Source: Chlorops oryzae (Eukaryota > Arthropoda > Insecta > Diptera > Chloropidae). From it: 64,000 bases of DNA. The notes under the pieces were generated by a model. That model saw nothing but the letters and a program-made list of their open reading frames with translations, was not told where the DNA came from and did not search any database. The position numbers were made by a program, and so were the translations under genes. The DNA lies in assembly GCA_020466095.1 (NCBI GenBank), contig CM035806.1, forward strand, positions 63,661,587 to 63,725,586, given 5' to 3'. Shown one piece after another: positions 9,315-20,812 of this stretch (positions within the stretch are counted from its first letter, which is position 1; the number at the start of each line of letters is the position of its first letter).

Positions 9315-9783
9315 GAGGCCGTTTCCACTATAGCCGCATCTTGCATCTTTCAGCATTTTGGCAAGATGCGAAAAAATGCCGTATGAATATACATGCAATT
9401 GTTGTTGTATTCTGAACCGCATCTTCTTCGCGTATTTAAAAGATGCGAAGAAAATGCGATTTTTTCCGATTATCTATCGACTTTAACAGCACATATCATA
9501 TGTGAATAGCCAGCATTTCAGACATTTTCAGCAAAAATGGCGGTGGAAACCAAGAAGAAATGTAAGAAACCCATTCTATATTATAATAAAATTTATTAAT
9601 TTCCTTTGTTTCAATGAAAAAAATGAAGGCGAGCGAGTATGCTGGACATACGCATTTCGATTGTAAACAAAAATCAGCTGATTTGAAAGATGCTACATGC
9701 AAAATGCTAATGGAAACAACAATCTCAAAAATTCGCATCTTGAAGATGCGAAAGCAAGATGCGGCTATAGTGGAAACAGCCTC
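9315..9783. mobile_element. 469-bp TAA-flanked MITE (PIF/Harbinger-like)
   Basis: The ends share GAGGCYGTTTCCACTATAGC and continue with CGCATCTTGC. A 3-bp duplication TAA lies at 9312-9314 and 9784-9786. A 3-bp TAA site and G-initial ends fit PIF/Harbinger. The interior repeats the GATGCG motif and includes a short ATGGCGGTGGAAACC frame followed by a GTAAGA donor-like site, which could be a relic of a first exon. The site splits a family A copy. Confidence 0.75.
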
Positions 9784-9955
9784 TAAAACATCGGTTTTAG
9801 AGCAGTTTTTGTGATTTTTATAACAGACCCTAGTACTGGAGGTACCCCTAAAAATGGTCCGATCGGGTCCATTCTCGAACTTGTTCTTACTCATGTCCCC
9901 GTGAGCACGCATACCAAAGATAGCTCAACTCCTTCGATAAGAAAACTGTATACAA

Positions 9956-9957
<2 letters not shown>

Positions 9958-10017
<60 letters not shown>

Positions 10018-10037
10018 GGACAGACAGACGGACGGAC
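9958..10037. repeat. (GACA)n microsatellite inside family A copy
   Basis: About 15 GACA units with GACG variants, at the internal GTCY position of the surrounding element. Confidence 0.9.
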
Positions 10038-10071
10038 ATCGCTAAATCGAATCTCCTAGTGACTCTGATCA

Positions 10072-12008
10072 TTATACCCGACACACTCTGTGTCAAGGGT
10101 ATATTGCGTTTGTGTGGTTGTGTGTAACACCCAGAACCAGTCGAGATAGACCATACAAAATGTATATAGAAATGATCAGCGTCACCAGGAGATTCGATTT
10201 AGCGATGTCCGTCCGTCTGTCCGTCTGTATATCCGTCTGTCTGTTTGTATACAGTTATCTTATCGAAGGAGTTGAGCTATCTCGAGAATGGACCCGATCG
10301 GACCATTTTTAGGGATACCTCCAGTACTAGAGTCTGTTACGAAAATCACAAAAACTGCTCTTAAAGCGAAGTTTTTCAAGATATTTTGATGAAATTTGAT
10401 AGTTGAACATATTTGAAGTCAATTTATTCAATTTCAAAACATTGGAAAAGTGGGCGTGGCCGAAGGGCGTTTTTCAAAACTTGCCTCCTATACCCGAATT
10501 TCAAATGGGACTTGAACGAAATTTGGCAGTTATGCTTCCTTTGTAGCCATAAACATCCTCTCCAAAAAATTTTTTGATAGGTCCATTATTAAGGGTACCT
10601 CCAGTACTAGCCCAAGTAGCAAAATAGGTCGAAAATTGGTAAATTCTTACCTATATTAGGTCAGAATATTTACTTGACCTAACCTAAATAGGTCGAAATT
10701 ACGTCGATTCGACGTCGAGTCGACGTAAGTGGGGAATAGATTGGAAGTCGATTGGCGGTAATAATAGGTCATAATAGGGCATTTCGACTTCAAAGTCAGG
10801 GCGAAAAGAAGTCCGTTTACCTAATATTAGTCGAAAAGAAGTCGCAATGACCAATTTTCGACCTAATTGGACTTATGAGTAAAACGAAAGAGAACGTAAA
10901 AGGAAACGAAAAAAGTGAGAGAGAGAGTAACAGAGAAAGATATAAATACATAATATCTTACTCAGTCATTCGTATTACTCGAAAGCAGAAATGAACGAGA
11001 GATTTTCTTCTTCGTGTGTCTTAAGAAATAAATAATAAATAAAATATGGACTTCATTAAAAATTATTTTGCGCTTAATAAGTCCCAAAAACATATGCCCG
11101 CTGAGATTTTTCGTGAAAGTGTTCCTTCTACTTCTTCATTTTTAAGGGGCTTTCTCATTGATGGAAATTAAATAAATATTGCTTGAAAAAAATTGTTTTT
11201 CTTAAAGAAAAAACATATGCAGAAGAATAATTCTCAATTTGCCATTCGAAAAATATGGCGGAGCTCGACCTATTTTGACTTATTTCGACTTTAAAGTCAA
11301 ACCGACTATGAAGTCCAAAAATCAAGTCCGCTCGACTTTGAAGTCGAAGCATGCAACAAAATAAGTCAACTTTTGACCCTATTTCGCCCTATAAGTCAAA
11401 CGGACTTTAAAGTCGAATTTTAGTCAAAAAATTGGTCTGTTTGCCTTGAAAAATTACCTAATTTGGAATTCAAAGTTAAGTCAATTTTAAGTCACTCAAT
11501 AGGGAATTTTTTACCTATTTTCGACCAAAAATCGACTTGGAAGTCGAAGCGACTTTGAAGTCATGAAATAGGTAGAATAGAGGTAATTTGGACCTTCGAA
11601 ACGGACTTTTAAGTTAGGTCATATTTAAGGCCGGAAAATAGGTCAGAAATAGGGTATTTTCAACCAAAATAGGTCGATTCGACTTGCTGCTGGTCGAATC
11701 GCTCTATTTTGCTGCTTGGGAGGGTCTGTCACAAAAATCTCAAAACTGCCCCAAAACCGGATTTTTTTGAGATATTTTACTGAAACTTAGAATTTGAACG
11801 TATATTAAGGCCTCCGATTAGAAAACAAAAAAATGGGAAAAGTGGGCGTGGCAAAAGGGCGGTTTTCATAAAGAAGTTCAATAAAAGTCGGTATATGGGG
11901 CCCCTAATGGCCTTAAACACCACTTGATATTAAAAATTATTTGAAGATGTTAGTCTGTGTCGGGTATTTTATTGTCAGGCTCGCCTGAATATAACACCCT
12001 TACTTGTT
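10072..12008 (+). mobile_element. Family A element split by a 1.1-kb insertion
   Basis: Starts TATACCCGACACACTCTGTG and ends with GTCAGGCTCGCCTGA then ATAACACCCTTACTTGT. The 10611-11720 element interrupts CCAGTACTAGGGTCTGTC. Both internal blocks are present on either side of it. Confidence 0.8.
10611..11720 (+). mobile_element. 1.1-kb AAGTCG/TAGGTC-motif element, copy 1
   Basis: Ends CCCAAGTAGCAAAATAGGTC and, complementing the right end, CCCAAGCAGCAAAATAGAGC. The flanking site implies a 2-bp AG duplication (10609-10610 and 11721-11722). Both outer thirds are built from interspersed TAGGTCGAAA, GACTTCAAAGTC and GACTTTGAAGTC words. The middle third is ordinary AT-rich DNA with a GAGAGAGAG tract. 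There is no transposase ORF. The class is unknown to me. The near-identical copy 2 lies inverted at 12135-13253. Confidence 0.75.
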
Positions 12009-12110
12009 TCTATATATATTTTGTATGGTCTATCTTGACTGGTTCTGGGTGTTACATACAACCACACAAACGCAATATACCCTCGACACAGAGTGTGTCG
12101 AGTATAAAAA
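12009..12110 (-). mobile_element. Family A 5'-end fragment
   Basis: Complement of the first roughly 100 bp of family A, ending CGACACAGAGTGTGTCGAGT then ATAAAAA. It directly abuts the 3' end of the preceding copy. Confidence 0.75.
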
Positions 12111-12134
12111 TGCATCAACATATTACATGTGTAT

Positions 12135-13253
12135 CCCAAGCAGCAAAATAGAGCGATTCGACCAGCAGCAAGTCGAATCGACCTATTTTGGTTGAAAATA
12201 CCCTATTTCTGACCTATTTTCCGGCCTTAAATATGACCTAACTTAAAAGTCCGTTTCGAAGGTCCAAATTACCTCTATTCTACCTATTTCATGACTTCAA
12301 AGTCGCTTCGACTTCCAAGTCGATTTTTGGTCGAAAATAGGTAAAAAATTCCCTATTGAGTGACTTAAAATTGACTTAACTTTGAATTCCAAATTAGGTA
12401 ATTTTTCAAGGCAAACAGACCAATTTTTTGACTAAAATTCGACTTTAAAGTCCGTTTGACTTATAGGGCGAAATAGGGTCAAAAGTTGACTTATTTTGTT
12501 GCATGCTTCGACTTCAAAGTCGAGCGGACTTGATTTTTGGACTTCATAGTCGGTTTGACTTTAAAGTCGAAATAGGTCAAAATAGGTCGAGCTCCGCCAT
12601 GTTTTTCGAATGGCAAATTGAGAATTATTCTTCTGCATATGTTTTTTCTTTAAGAAAAACAATTTTTTCAAGCAATATTTATTTAATTTCCATCAATGAG
12701 AAAGCCCCTTAAAAATGAAGAAGTAGAAGGAACACTTTCACGAAAAATCTCAGCGGGCATATGTTTTTGGGACTTATTAAGCGCAAAATAATTTTTAATG
12801 AAGTCCATATTTTATTTATTATTTATTTCTTAAGACACACGAAGAAGAAAATCTCTCGTTCATTTCTGCTTTCGAGTAATACGAATGACTGAGTAAGATA
12901 TTATGTATTTATATCTTTCTCTGTTACTCTCTCTCTCACTTTTTTCGTTTCCTTTTACGTTCTCTTTCGTTTTACTCATAAGTCCAATTAGGTCGAAAAT
13001 TGGTCATTGCGACTTCTTTTCGACTAATATTAGGTAAACGGACTTCTTTTCGCCCTGACTTTGAAGTCGAAATGCCCTATTATGACCTATTATTACCGCC
13101 AATCGACTTCCAATCTATTCCCCACTTACGTCGACTCGACGTCGAATCGACGTAATTTCGACCTATTTAGGTTAGGTCAAGTAAATATTCTGACCTAATA
13201 TAGGTAAGAATTTACCAATTTTCGACCTATTTTGCTACTTGGGATATAGCTTA
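12135..13253 (-). mobile_element. 1.1-kb AAGTCG/TAGGTC-motif element, copy 2
   Basis: Reverse complement of 10611-11720 with very few differences, the most obvious being a few single-base changes and a 9-bp size difference. Flanks read GTGTAT and ATATAG, giving a 2-bp AT duplication (or TA with one more base in the end repeat). The different flanks from copy 1 show an independent insertion and not a segmental inversion. Confidence 0.75.
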
Positions 13254-13765
13254 TAGCTTTCAGAAAACATAATGCCGTTCAATTCAATATTATAGTTCTA
13301 AAATCAAGTATATTGTTTCAAATATATGTAGGGAGGAAAAAGTAAGAGTCAAAATATTATTATTACTCAAAAACGTGGTCAAATATGAAAATATTTACAA
13401 AATGGAGAGGTGATAACTTTCTGCAAACGATGTGGGAAAATGTCTTTCCAAAGGCTTTCGGTTTCAGCAATAGCTTTTAATATAAGCCCACACATTATCA
13501 ATTATGGGGCTCTCTCCAGCTAAGACATGGTGTGCCCAAAATGGACAAAAGAGGAAAATTTTTAAGTTCTGAACTGAATATTTTTAAACAGTTTTTTATA
13601 CCTTTTTTACAGTTTTGGATAAAGAAAAGGTTAAACCAATTTTTTTAAGATCCGAAATCTCTCTGAATTCAACAAATTTTCGCTTAAGAGATATGGGGAC
13701 GTTTCCCATAACTTCATCTTCATGGCATTGCCCGATGATTGAGCGGAATTAAGAATATATCTATA
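13254..13765. other. Unique AT-rich DNA
   Basis: No repeat ends, RNA or coding signals found. Confidence 0.4.
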
Positions 13766-13771
13766 CATATA

Positions 13772-14120
13772 CAGGGTGTCCCAAACTCAATCGACAAAAC
13801 TTAAGGTGGTGATATGGAGGGTCCAAACGGGTCCAAACGGACCAAAAATTGTATGGGAGGGGGTCGCAACAGCATCCCTGAGGTTTTAGAAGCGAAAAAC
13901 CATATTTTCGTTTTAACGCTGGTGCTCCTCATCTACAGGCCGTAATTTCATAATCAGATATGCTATGATACGCTTGTCGGTTTTCCTAAAACACTGCATA
14001 CCACGATTTTAATATAATTAAATTTCTTTTTGACTTTTTCTGCCATCAAAGTCAAAAATTGCGTATTTTTTATTTTTAAATTTAAAGTTGTTCATTTTAT
14101 AAGAAATACGATCGAGCCTC
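13772..14120. mobile_element. Tc1/mariner-like end fragment (CAGGGTGTCC)
   Basis: Starts TA-CAGGGTGTCCCAAACTCA, an end type common in Tc1/mariner-like elements, and is cut off at 14121 by a family B copy. A related right end, GGACACCCTG-TA, lies at 59779-59788. Confidence 0.45.
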
Positions 14121-14676
14121 TTTTTATACCCAGCGTAAGCAGGGTATATTAGTTTTGTGCGAATCTTGTAATAGCCAGAACTAAGCTCCGTAGATATAGA
14201 CATATATATATATTCTTGATCAGGATCAAAAACTGCATCGATTTAGGCATGTCCGTCAATCCTTCCGTCTGTGGTCGGATCTCCTCCGAAACTGCTGGAC
14301 CAACCAAGTCGAAATTTGGCACACTGGTATATCGGGATCCGAGTATGATCTTAACTAAAAATGGGAGACATCCGCCCACTGCCACGCCCAAAAATGAATT
14401 TAATGTTTTTTTCAGTAAAATGCTGATATTTGGTGAACTGGTAAACTACGAAAAGGGACATTTCCTGGGAAAAAATGGATACTGTCCTCCTCGAGCCACG
14501 CCCACAAATAAGGGTTTATCGTAACTTGTGAAGTAAAATGCGTAGAATCTTCAAATTCGCAACATAGGTTGACCAAGGTGAACGAAAGGTTCAGGAAAAA
14601 ATGTATGTAGCCCGCCCACTGCCACGCCCACTAACGGAGATTTTTCAACATAGTGCGCCAATAATGTCGGGTAGAT
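14121..14676 (+). mobile_element. Family B Helentron-like element, 3' truncated
   Basis: Starts TTTTTATACCCAGCGTAAGC; continues with TATTCTTGATCAGGATCAAA, a short GTCCGTC tract, GGTCGGATCTCCTCCGAAAC and CTGCCACGCCCA; stops after ATAATGTCGGG, before the terminal hairpin. Confidence 0.75.
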
Positions 14677-14954
14677 ACCACGGTTGCCTATAATAAGCTA
14701 CGTAATTGATGCAAAATTATGGTTTATAAAAAATTCTTTTGTAAAATTGACTCCCAGAAAAGTTATTTTAATGAAACTTATTGAGCAAAAGAAAAATCTA
14801 AGAAATTAAAATATTTCTGGAATAGTTTTTTTGTTGTACATATTCGCCTCAAAGTATGCTCACTAGTTTTGACAAATTCTTTCCAGGCCTCTAGCTTCTT
14901 AGGCGTCCAAGATGGACCCCCTTCCCAAACAATTTTTGGTACTTTTCGACTTTT

Positions 14955-15600
14955 CTAATCCTAAGTTTTATTGAAATATTTCGAAAAAATCCGATTTTGG
15001 GGCACTTTTGAGATTTTTGTGACAGACCCTAGTACTGGAGGTACCCTTAATAATGGACCGACCAAAAAAATGTGGGGAGGATGTTTGTGGCTACAAACGA
15101 GGCATAAGTGCCAAATTACGTTCAAGTCACATTTGAATTTCGGGTGTAGGAGAGAATTTTCGAAAAACGCCCTTCTCCCACGCCCACTTTTCCAATTTTT
15201 TGAATTCATAGTAATTGCCTTTAAACATGTTCAAATACCAAATTTCATCAAAATATCTTGAAAAATTTCGATTTTAGAACAGTTTTTGTGATTTTCGTAA
15301 CCGACCCTAGTACTGGAGGTACCTCTAAAAATTGTCCGATCGGGTCCACTCTAGAACTTGTTCTTACTCATGTCCCCGTGAGCACACATACCAAATTTTG
15401 TCGAGATAACTCAACTCCTTCGATAAGAAAACTGTATACAAACAGACGGACAGACAGACGGACATGGCTAAATCGAATCTCCTGGTGACGCTGATCACTT
15501 CTATATATATTTTGTATGGTCTATCTCGACTGGTTCTGGGTGTTACAAACAACCACACAACCGCAATATACCCTTGACACAGAGTGTGTCGGGTATAAAA
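14955..15600 (-). mobile_element. Family A element, 3' truncated
   Basis: Complement from the second internal block to the complete 5' end (GTGTGTCGGGTATAAAAA). The hairpin end is missing. The microsatellite is only about 20 bp. Confidence 0.75.
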
Positions 15601-15825
15601 ACAGGAAGAAAACAAAAGGGACCCTATAGATTGTTCCATTCTAAAACTACAGACAGATATTGAGGCTCCTATCCAAACTAACTCCTTTTTATTCTAAATA
15701 CTAGAATGTAGTAAATTCCATTAAATTCTTCTGTAATGGTGTTCTCTCACAAAAATTCTGTTAAATGGAAATCGGTTTGTGTCTTTGACAACAATCGGTC
15801 GTTTTGATTATTGTATTTGCTAAAA

Positions 15826-17226
15826 TTTTTTATACCCGACACATTGCGTCGAGGGTATATTGCAGTTGTATGTAACACCCAGAACCAGTCGAGATAGACC
15901 ATACAAAATGTATGTATGTATATGAAAATTATCAGCGTCACCAGAAAATACGATTTAGACATGTCCGTCGGTCCGTGTGTCTACAGTTTTATTATCGAAG
16001 GGGGTCAGCTATCTTGACGAAACTTGGTATGCGTATTTGCGGGGACATGAGTAAGATCAAGGTCGAGAATGGAACCGATCGGACCAATTTTAGGGTACAT
16101 CGAGTACAAGGGTATGTAATGAAAATCTTAAAAACTGCCTTTTCAAGATATTTTAGTGAAATTTTATAGTGGAACATATACATACTCAGGTCGCCAGTGT
16201 TATTTCTGAAAATTGAAAAAGTAGGCGTGTCAGAAGAGCGTTTTTCGAAAGTTGTCTCCTACACCTGAAATGCAAATAGGACTTGAACGACAACTGGGAT
16301 GCATGCTTCCTTTGTAGCTATAAACATCCTCCCCAAAAATTTACTTGATCGGTCCATTATTAAGGGTACCTCCAGTTCTACGGTCTGTCACAAATATCCC
16401 AAAACTGGCCCCAAATCAGGTTTTTTTTCCAAATATTTCATTGAATTTAGAATTTGAGCGTTTATATGTATAAGCCTCCGTTATGTATGTTGGAGGGGAT
16501 GCCAATTAGGCCGTTTACCCGCCCGTTGTGATACCACGAGGGGTTTTTCTTGTGTTTCTGTGAGTGTATGTATTTTTATGTTGTCTGCCCCTGACATGCG
16601 ATTTTTGAAAAACCAGTGCTAGGCTTGGAATATTACACCCCGTTTCGCCTGTGCCGGGAATCGAACCTCGGACCCGGGATCAAGAGCATAGCACGCATTC
16701 CCTACGCTATCCTAGATCCACTAAGCCTCCAGTTAGAATTAAAATTTTTTTTTAAATTTGGCGTGGCAAATGGGTGGTTTTCATAAAGAAATTGGATAAG
16801 AGTCGGTATGTAGGGCACCCCCTTATGGCCTTAAAAGTCTCTAAAATATTATTTCTAGACCCAGAAAGGTCATCGTTATTTTTAGTACGTAAAGGTCATC
16901 CTTCGTCGATTCGACTACGCCATTTTTTAAAGAAGTTTTTAAACCAGCCTGTGTACCTATACTCACAAAAATTTTTAGTTTACGTTTCCCTGATTATAAA
17001 TATTTGATAAATAATAATACCAAGTAAATACTTTGCGGCCTTTTACTAATAAATAACAATATTAAAGCTAATCTTTTTTTTTTGGCTTTTTATGTAAAAG
17101 GTAAACAAGCGTTCCAGGGTTGATGGTCCTGTTTTTTGGGCGTATTTTGAAAATTATATAAATATGTGTGTCTGTGCCGGGTATTTTATTGTGAGGCTAG
17201 CCTGACTACAACACCCTTACTTGTTT
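15826..17226 (+). mobile_element. Family A element, diverged, with nested SINE-like insertion
   Basis: Starts TATACCCGACACATTGCGTC and ends GTGAGGCTAGCCTGAC then TACAACACCCTTACTTGT. It is more diverged than most copies. A tRNA-derived element is inserted at 16484-16721. Further unmatched DNA near 16840-17120 may be another insertion. Confidence 0.75.
16484..16721 (-). mobile_element. tRNA-derived SINE with target duplication
   Basis: On the minus strand an A-box-like GGATAGCGTAGGGAATG (16696-16712) and B-box GAGGTTCGATTCCC (16656-16669) head the element, and the tail ends in CATACATAA. The insertion splits family A sequence AAGCCTCCGATTAGAATT and is flanked by TAAGCCTCCGTTA (16471-16483) and TAAGCCTCCAGTTA (16722-16735), the long duplication expected of LINE-mediated retrotransposition. 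About 238 bp. Confidence 0.75.
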
Positions 17227-17227
17227 T

Positions 17228-18430
17228 ATATGAAGTATTTCATTTCTGTTTCATTTCTGACTGGAGAGACTGGAGAGAGCCCTTAATCAAACAAAACTTC
17301 CACAATTTTACAAACTTGCAATGATTTTAAAAAATTTTAACCAAGATTTTTTTACATTTAATTTGGAAGAAATTTGTTGGCCTAAGCATCATACATGAAT
17401 GTGGATCGGTTTGGTTCGCTTGATTCGGCTCGGTTCGGTTCGGTTTGGTTAGGTTCGGTTCGCTCGGTTTCTTTCCAACATTGCAATTAGTTTGTTTTGA
17501 AATTTGTTTGAGTATGGTTCGGCCTGAGAGCAGCGGCAAAAAATCGCGTTTGAAATATAATTTTGTTAAATATTTTAAATTCCTTTTGATTTTTTGTTTA
17601 ATAAATTATATATGTGTATAAAAAAAAAATCGTTACCATTTAATGGGAAATAAAAGCTATCGTTTAAGTCGAACCATTATTGTAACCTGCCACAAATGTG
17701 GCTTTGTTTGCAAAATTTTTAAAATATCATGTTGAAGTGATGGCAAAAATAAAATGTTTATAAGAGTTACACTGTTTAAATAGAAAGAGAGTGAAACAGG
17801 GAGAAAGGGGACGAATCAAATATGTAAGATTGGAATTCTGTGCATTCGATATATTCGAAAAAAAAAAAAAAAAAAATTAAATATTACAAAAATAATAATA
17901 ATAATAATGTCTACGACTTTTGAAATTATTACTTTATCAGCTGTTCTTAGCCGTTATTTTAATTGTGCCAATATCAATTAATTGATTTTGTTTCTTGTGC
18001 GATAAATTCTACTTTATTTTCATTGTTTCCTTCATATCATCATAATCAATTTAAGACGAGTGCTTTCAACTGTGCCAATGGTGTCAGTAGACAGTTCAGT
18101 GATTTTTTTGTTTTAATAAATAAATTATTAATACGCTCATCAGTTTCATATTTTTATACGAGGATATTAAAAAAATATACTTATGCAGTCGCCCGAAAAG
18201 TATGCATGCAAAAATAATAAATATGTATAAAATACGTAAATAATATAAAAACTAAACAAAATACGTAGAGACATAGAGCAGAGTAAATAAATAAAAGAGT
18301 ACCAATGAAATCTATCAAACCAAATGAAATTGTACAAAATTATACAAAAAAATTGGGATTCCTGCAGGCTCGCAAAATGTTTTCGAAAATTTTGCGATCG
18401 CAAATTTATATACATATAATACTGAACGAA
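17228..18430. other. Unique-looking AT-rich DNA
   Basis: Contains a GGTTCGGTTCGGTTTGG-like short repeat near 17430-17470, a 17-bp A run at about 17860 and an ATAATA tract. No supported gene. Confidence 0.4.
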
Positions 18431-18582
18431 ACTGCCCAATTTTACCAAAAACTGTCCCCGTACTACACGATTGTGCAAATGAGAGAGATTTCTACAGAGT
18501 ATTTGTCGTCTTCTTCTGTCAAAATCTCTCGCAATTGCGCAATCGTGTAGTACGGCGACAGTTTTTGGTAAAATTGGGCAGT
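18431..18582. mobile_element. 152-bp hairpin MITE
   Basis: Almost perfect inverted halves: ACTGCCCAATTTTACCAAAA against its complement, continuing through CGTACTACACGATTG. The loop is under 40 bp. No target duplication is evident. Confidence 0.7.
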
Positions 18583-18916
18583 GTTGGGAAGTTTCGGGAT
18601 TTTTGACAGCTCAATGCGTAAAAAATGCGAAGCTGCATGAATCCCACTGGACCAATTGAGATGATTTCAACACAAAAATCTGATGGGAGAAAAATGATTT
18701 GATGGATCCTCAACGGATTTCTGGAGCTCATATTTTGAATCTTCCATTAAATTTTTAAAAATTATTTTTATTATTAATTAATTAATTAAATTTTTTGACT
18801 AAACTTGTGTGTGTTTGTTTTTTTTTTTTTTTTTCAACGATCCTCGATATTGGCTGGCTACTCTTTTGTCTTAAAGAAAAAAATCCCTTTTGATGAATTT
18901 ACACTATGGATATGTT

Positions 18917-19068
18917 CAGCAGTGCTCAAAAATGCCACCAGTGGCAAAAATTTTTTTTTGCCTTTCACACACATAGAGTGTGTGAGCGATGTAGAAACAA
19001 ATTTCAACTGCCGAACGAGGAGACCAATACAAGCATTAAATTATGAATGTGTGTTTTGAGCACCGCTG
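18917..19068. mobile_element. 152-bp hAT-like MITE
   Basis: Inverted ends CAGCAGTGCTCAAAA and CAGCGGTGCTCAAAA with a perfect 8-bp duplication GATATGTT at 18909-18916 and 19069-19076. Non-coding interior. Confidence 0.9.
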
Positions 19069-19076
19069 GATATGTT

Positions 19077-20219
19077 TATTATTTGTTATGCCCTCGTAAT
19101 TTTCGAACTCCACTTTCAACTGTTATGCTTCTTTAATTCAAAGATTTAGCACTTTTCTTATCAACATTTGCAATTCCGCGCTATGGAATTAATAAAAAAA
19201 TTTCTCTCATTAAATTCAAATCGCGTGCAGTGCACAACCGAACAAGGCGAGAGGGAAAAATGTGAATAAATAAGTAAATAAATAGAAATGAAGGCAGCAA
19301 CTCCTCATTTTTAATTTGGCAAAACGAATAAGAAGAGGTTTTGTGTCTAATTTTGAGTCGCTGAAGCAGATAATTTCTTGCGGGCCATCGTTATCGTTAT
19401 CGTTTAATGCGCTTATTAATCGATTTTCGGTCAGTGTTTTCGCACAATTGTTGCTCTTGATTGATCGATGTGTTTTCTTTTGTAATTTAAAAATTTCCCC
19501 CAATTTCCTACGAATTGAGTTCTCTCTCCTCTCTCTCAGGTACTCTTTCGCACTCTCTACATCTTTCTCTGCTTCTCTCTATTATTGCCTGATGTGTATT
19601 TTTTTGAAAAATCCTTTTTTCGTATTGCCTCTCATCGTGCGCAATTCTTGATTTCTTGGTATCAACTGTAAAAAACTCATTTAGCAAACTGCCTACCTGT
19701 GCACGCCATGTGAATCCTTCAATGGAATGCCGCATCTTAACTTATCCTGGCTAACTGCCTGCGTTGCTGTGTACCTCTGCCGTTGCCTCTCTATCCGTCT
19801 ATCCATCGTAGCGTCTGCCTGTGAGTTGCCCTTTTCAATTGCCATGCCGTCAAAGAAGACACAGCTGTGTCCAACGTTGCACATTGCCTGTGGCTACTTA
19901 GAACGCACGAAGCACACACACACACACATACTTTATATTGAAAACAGGAATTCCTTTGAAGAATCTTTCCGAAAACAAAAACAAAAATAAGAAAAAGGAA
20001 GTTGAAATTGAAATTGAAGAGAGAAAAAAACCAAATTTTTTCGCTCTTTTCTACCCTGACCAAGGCGTGAGCATTGCCAGACGCTGTTTATCGGAATTTT
20101 ATTATGTTGCATTTTATCCTGGTTGCACCTAGATGCTTGAAATCAGTTCCATTCAATTTAATTTAATCGCTCCATTCCACCTAACTGGCGCTTTGGGATA
20201 ACGCATACGAACACGATCC
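19077..20219. other. Unique DNA, no supported gene
   Basis: Relatively GC-rich in 19680-20130, with several overlapping short frames on both strands and none with domain features. A short CA run lies at 19915-19928. Confidence 0.4.
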
Positions 20220-20812
20220 ATCCCCACTAGCGAATCCAATCCCGCACTATTTTCTTTATATATAATTTATGCGGGATTATTTACGCGGTATCCGCGAGAT
20301 TTACGGGATTGAAAAAACACCGCACTATAGCCAGAAGTGAAGATTATTCTTCAAAACAAAAAAAATTTCTCCGCCAAAATATTCAAGCGCAGCTTTTCAG
20401 TTTCTCAATAAAATTCAAAAAGTGCCTTGAAATTGGAAAATGCCTCATAACATACAAGGGCCATTGAATCGATTCAATATTTTTCTCTGCTGTTTTCTGA
20501 AACACATAAAAAAGTAGGACGTATGTATAGAGTTCGGTTGATTTCATAGCGAAATAACAATATTTGTGATATAAAAAACCCAAAAAATAAAAAAAATATC
20601 CTAGGAATAGAGGAGCTAAAAACAAAAATGTTTTTTTTTTATCTTCGAACAAGATTTTCGAAATGAAAAAAGGATTTTTCTTTTGCATTGAAAAAAAAAG
20701 TAAAAAAAAAAACAATAATCTTCAGTGAAGATATTTTCTTTCGGTTGGTCAGATTTTTTGGAAAATGAACCTTGCAAGCTGCAAAATATTTACAACAGGT
20801 CATATCTTTTTA

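Larger units (their letters stand above)
8855..10071 (-). mobile_element. Family A element with nested MITE, 5' end lost
   Basis: Starts with CAACAAGTAAGGGTGTTATA and hairpin GTCAGGCGAGCCTGAC and runs to CTAGTGACTCTGATCATTAT, where it abuts the next copy head-on. A 469-bp MITE interrupts it at 9315-9783. Its microsatellite (about 9958-10037) has been expanded to more than a dozen GACA units. Confidence 0.75.

Noticed and set aside
10611..13253. One segmental inverted duplication explaining both 1.1-kb copies
   Set aside because: Flanking DNA is not duplicated and the short target duplications differ, so two insertions fit better.
14216..14524. 102-residue frame and similar frames in families A and B (about 70-100 residues)
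   Set aside because: The same frames recur in each copy because the repeats are similar, they include the microsatellite, and they are broken in other copies.
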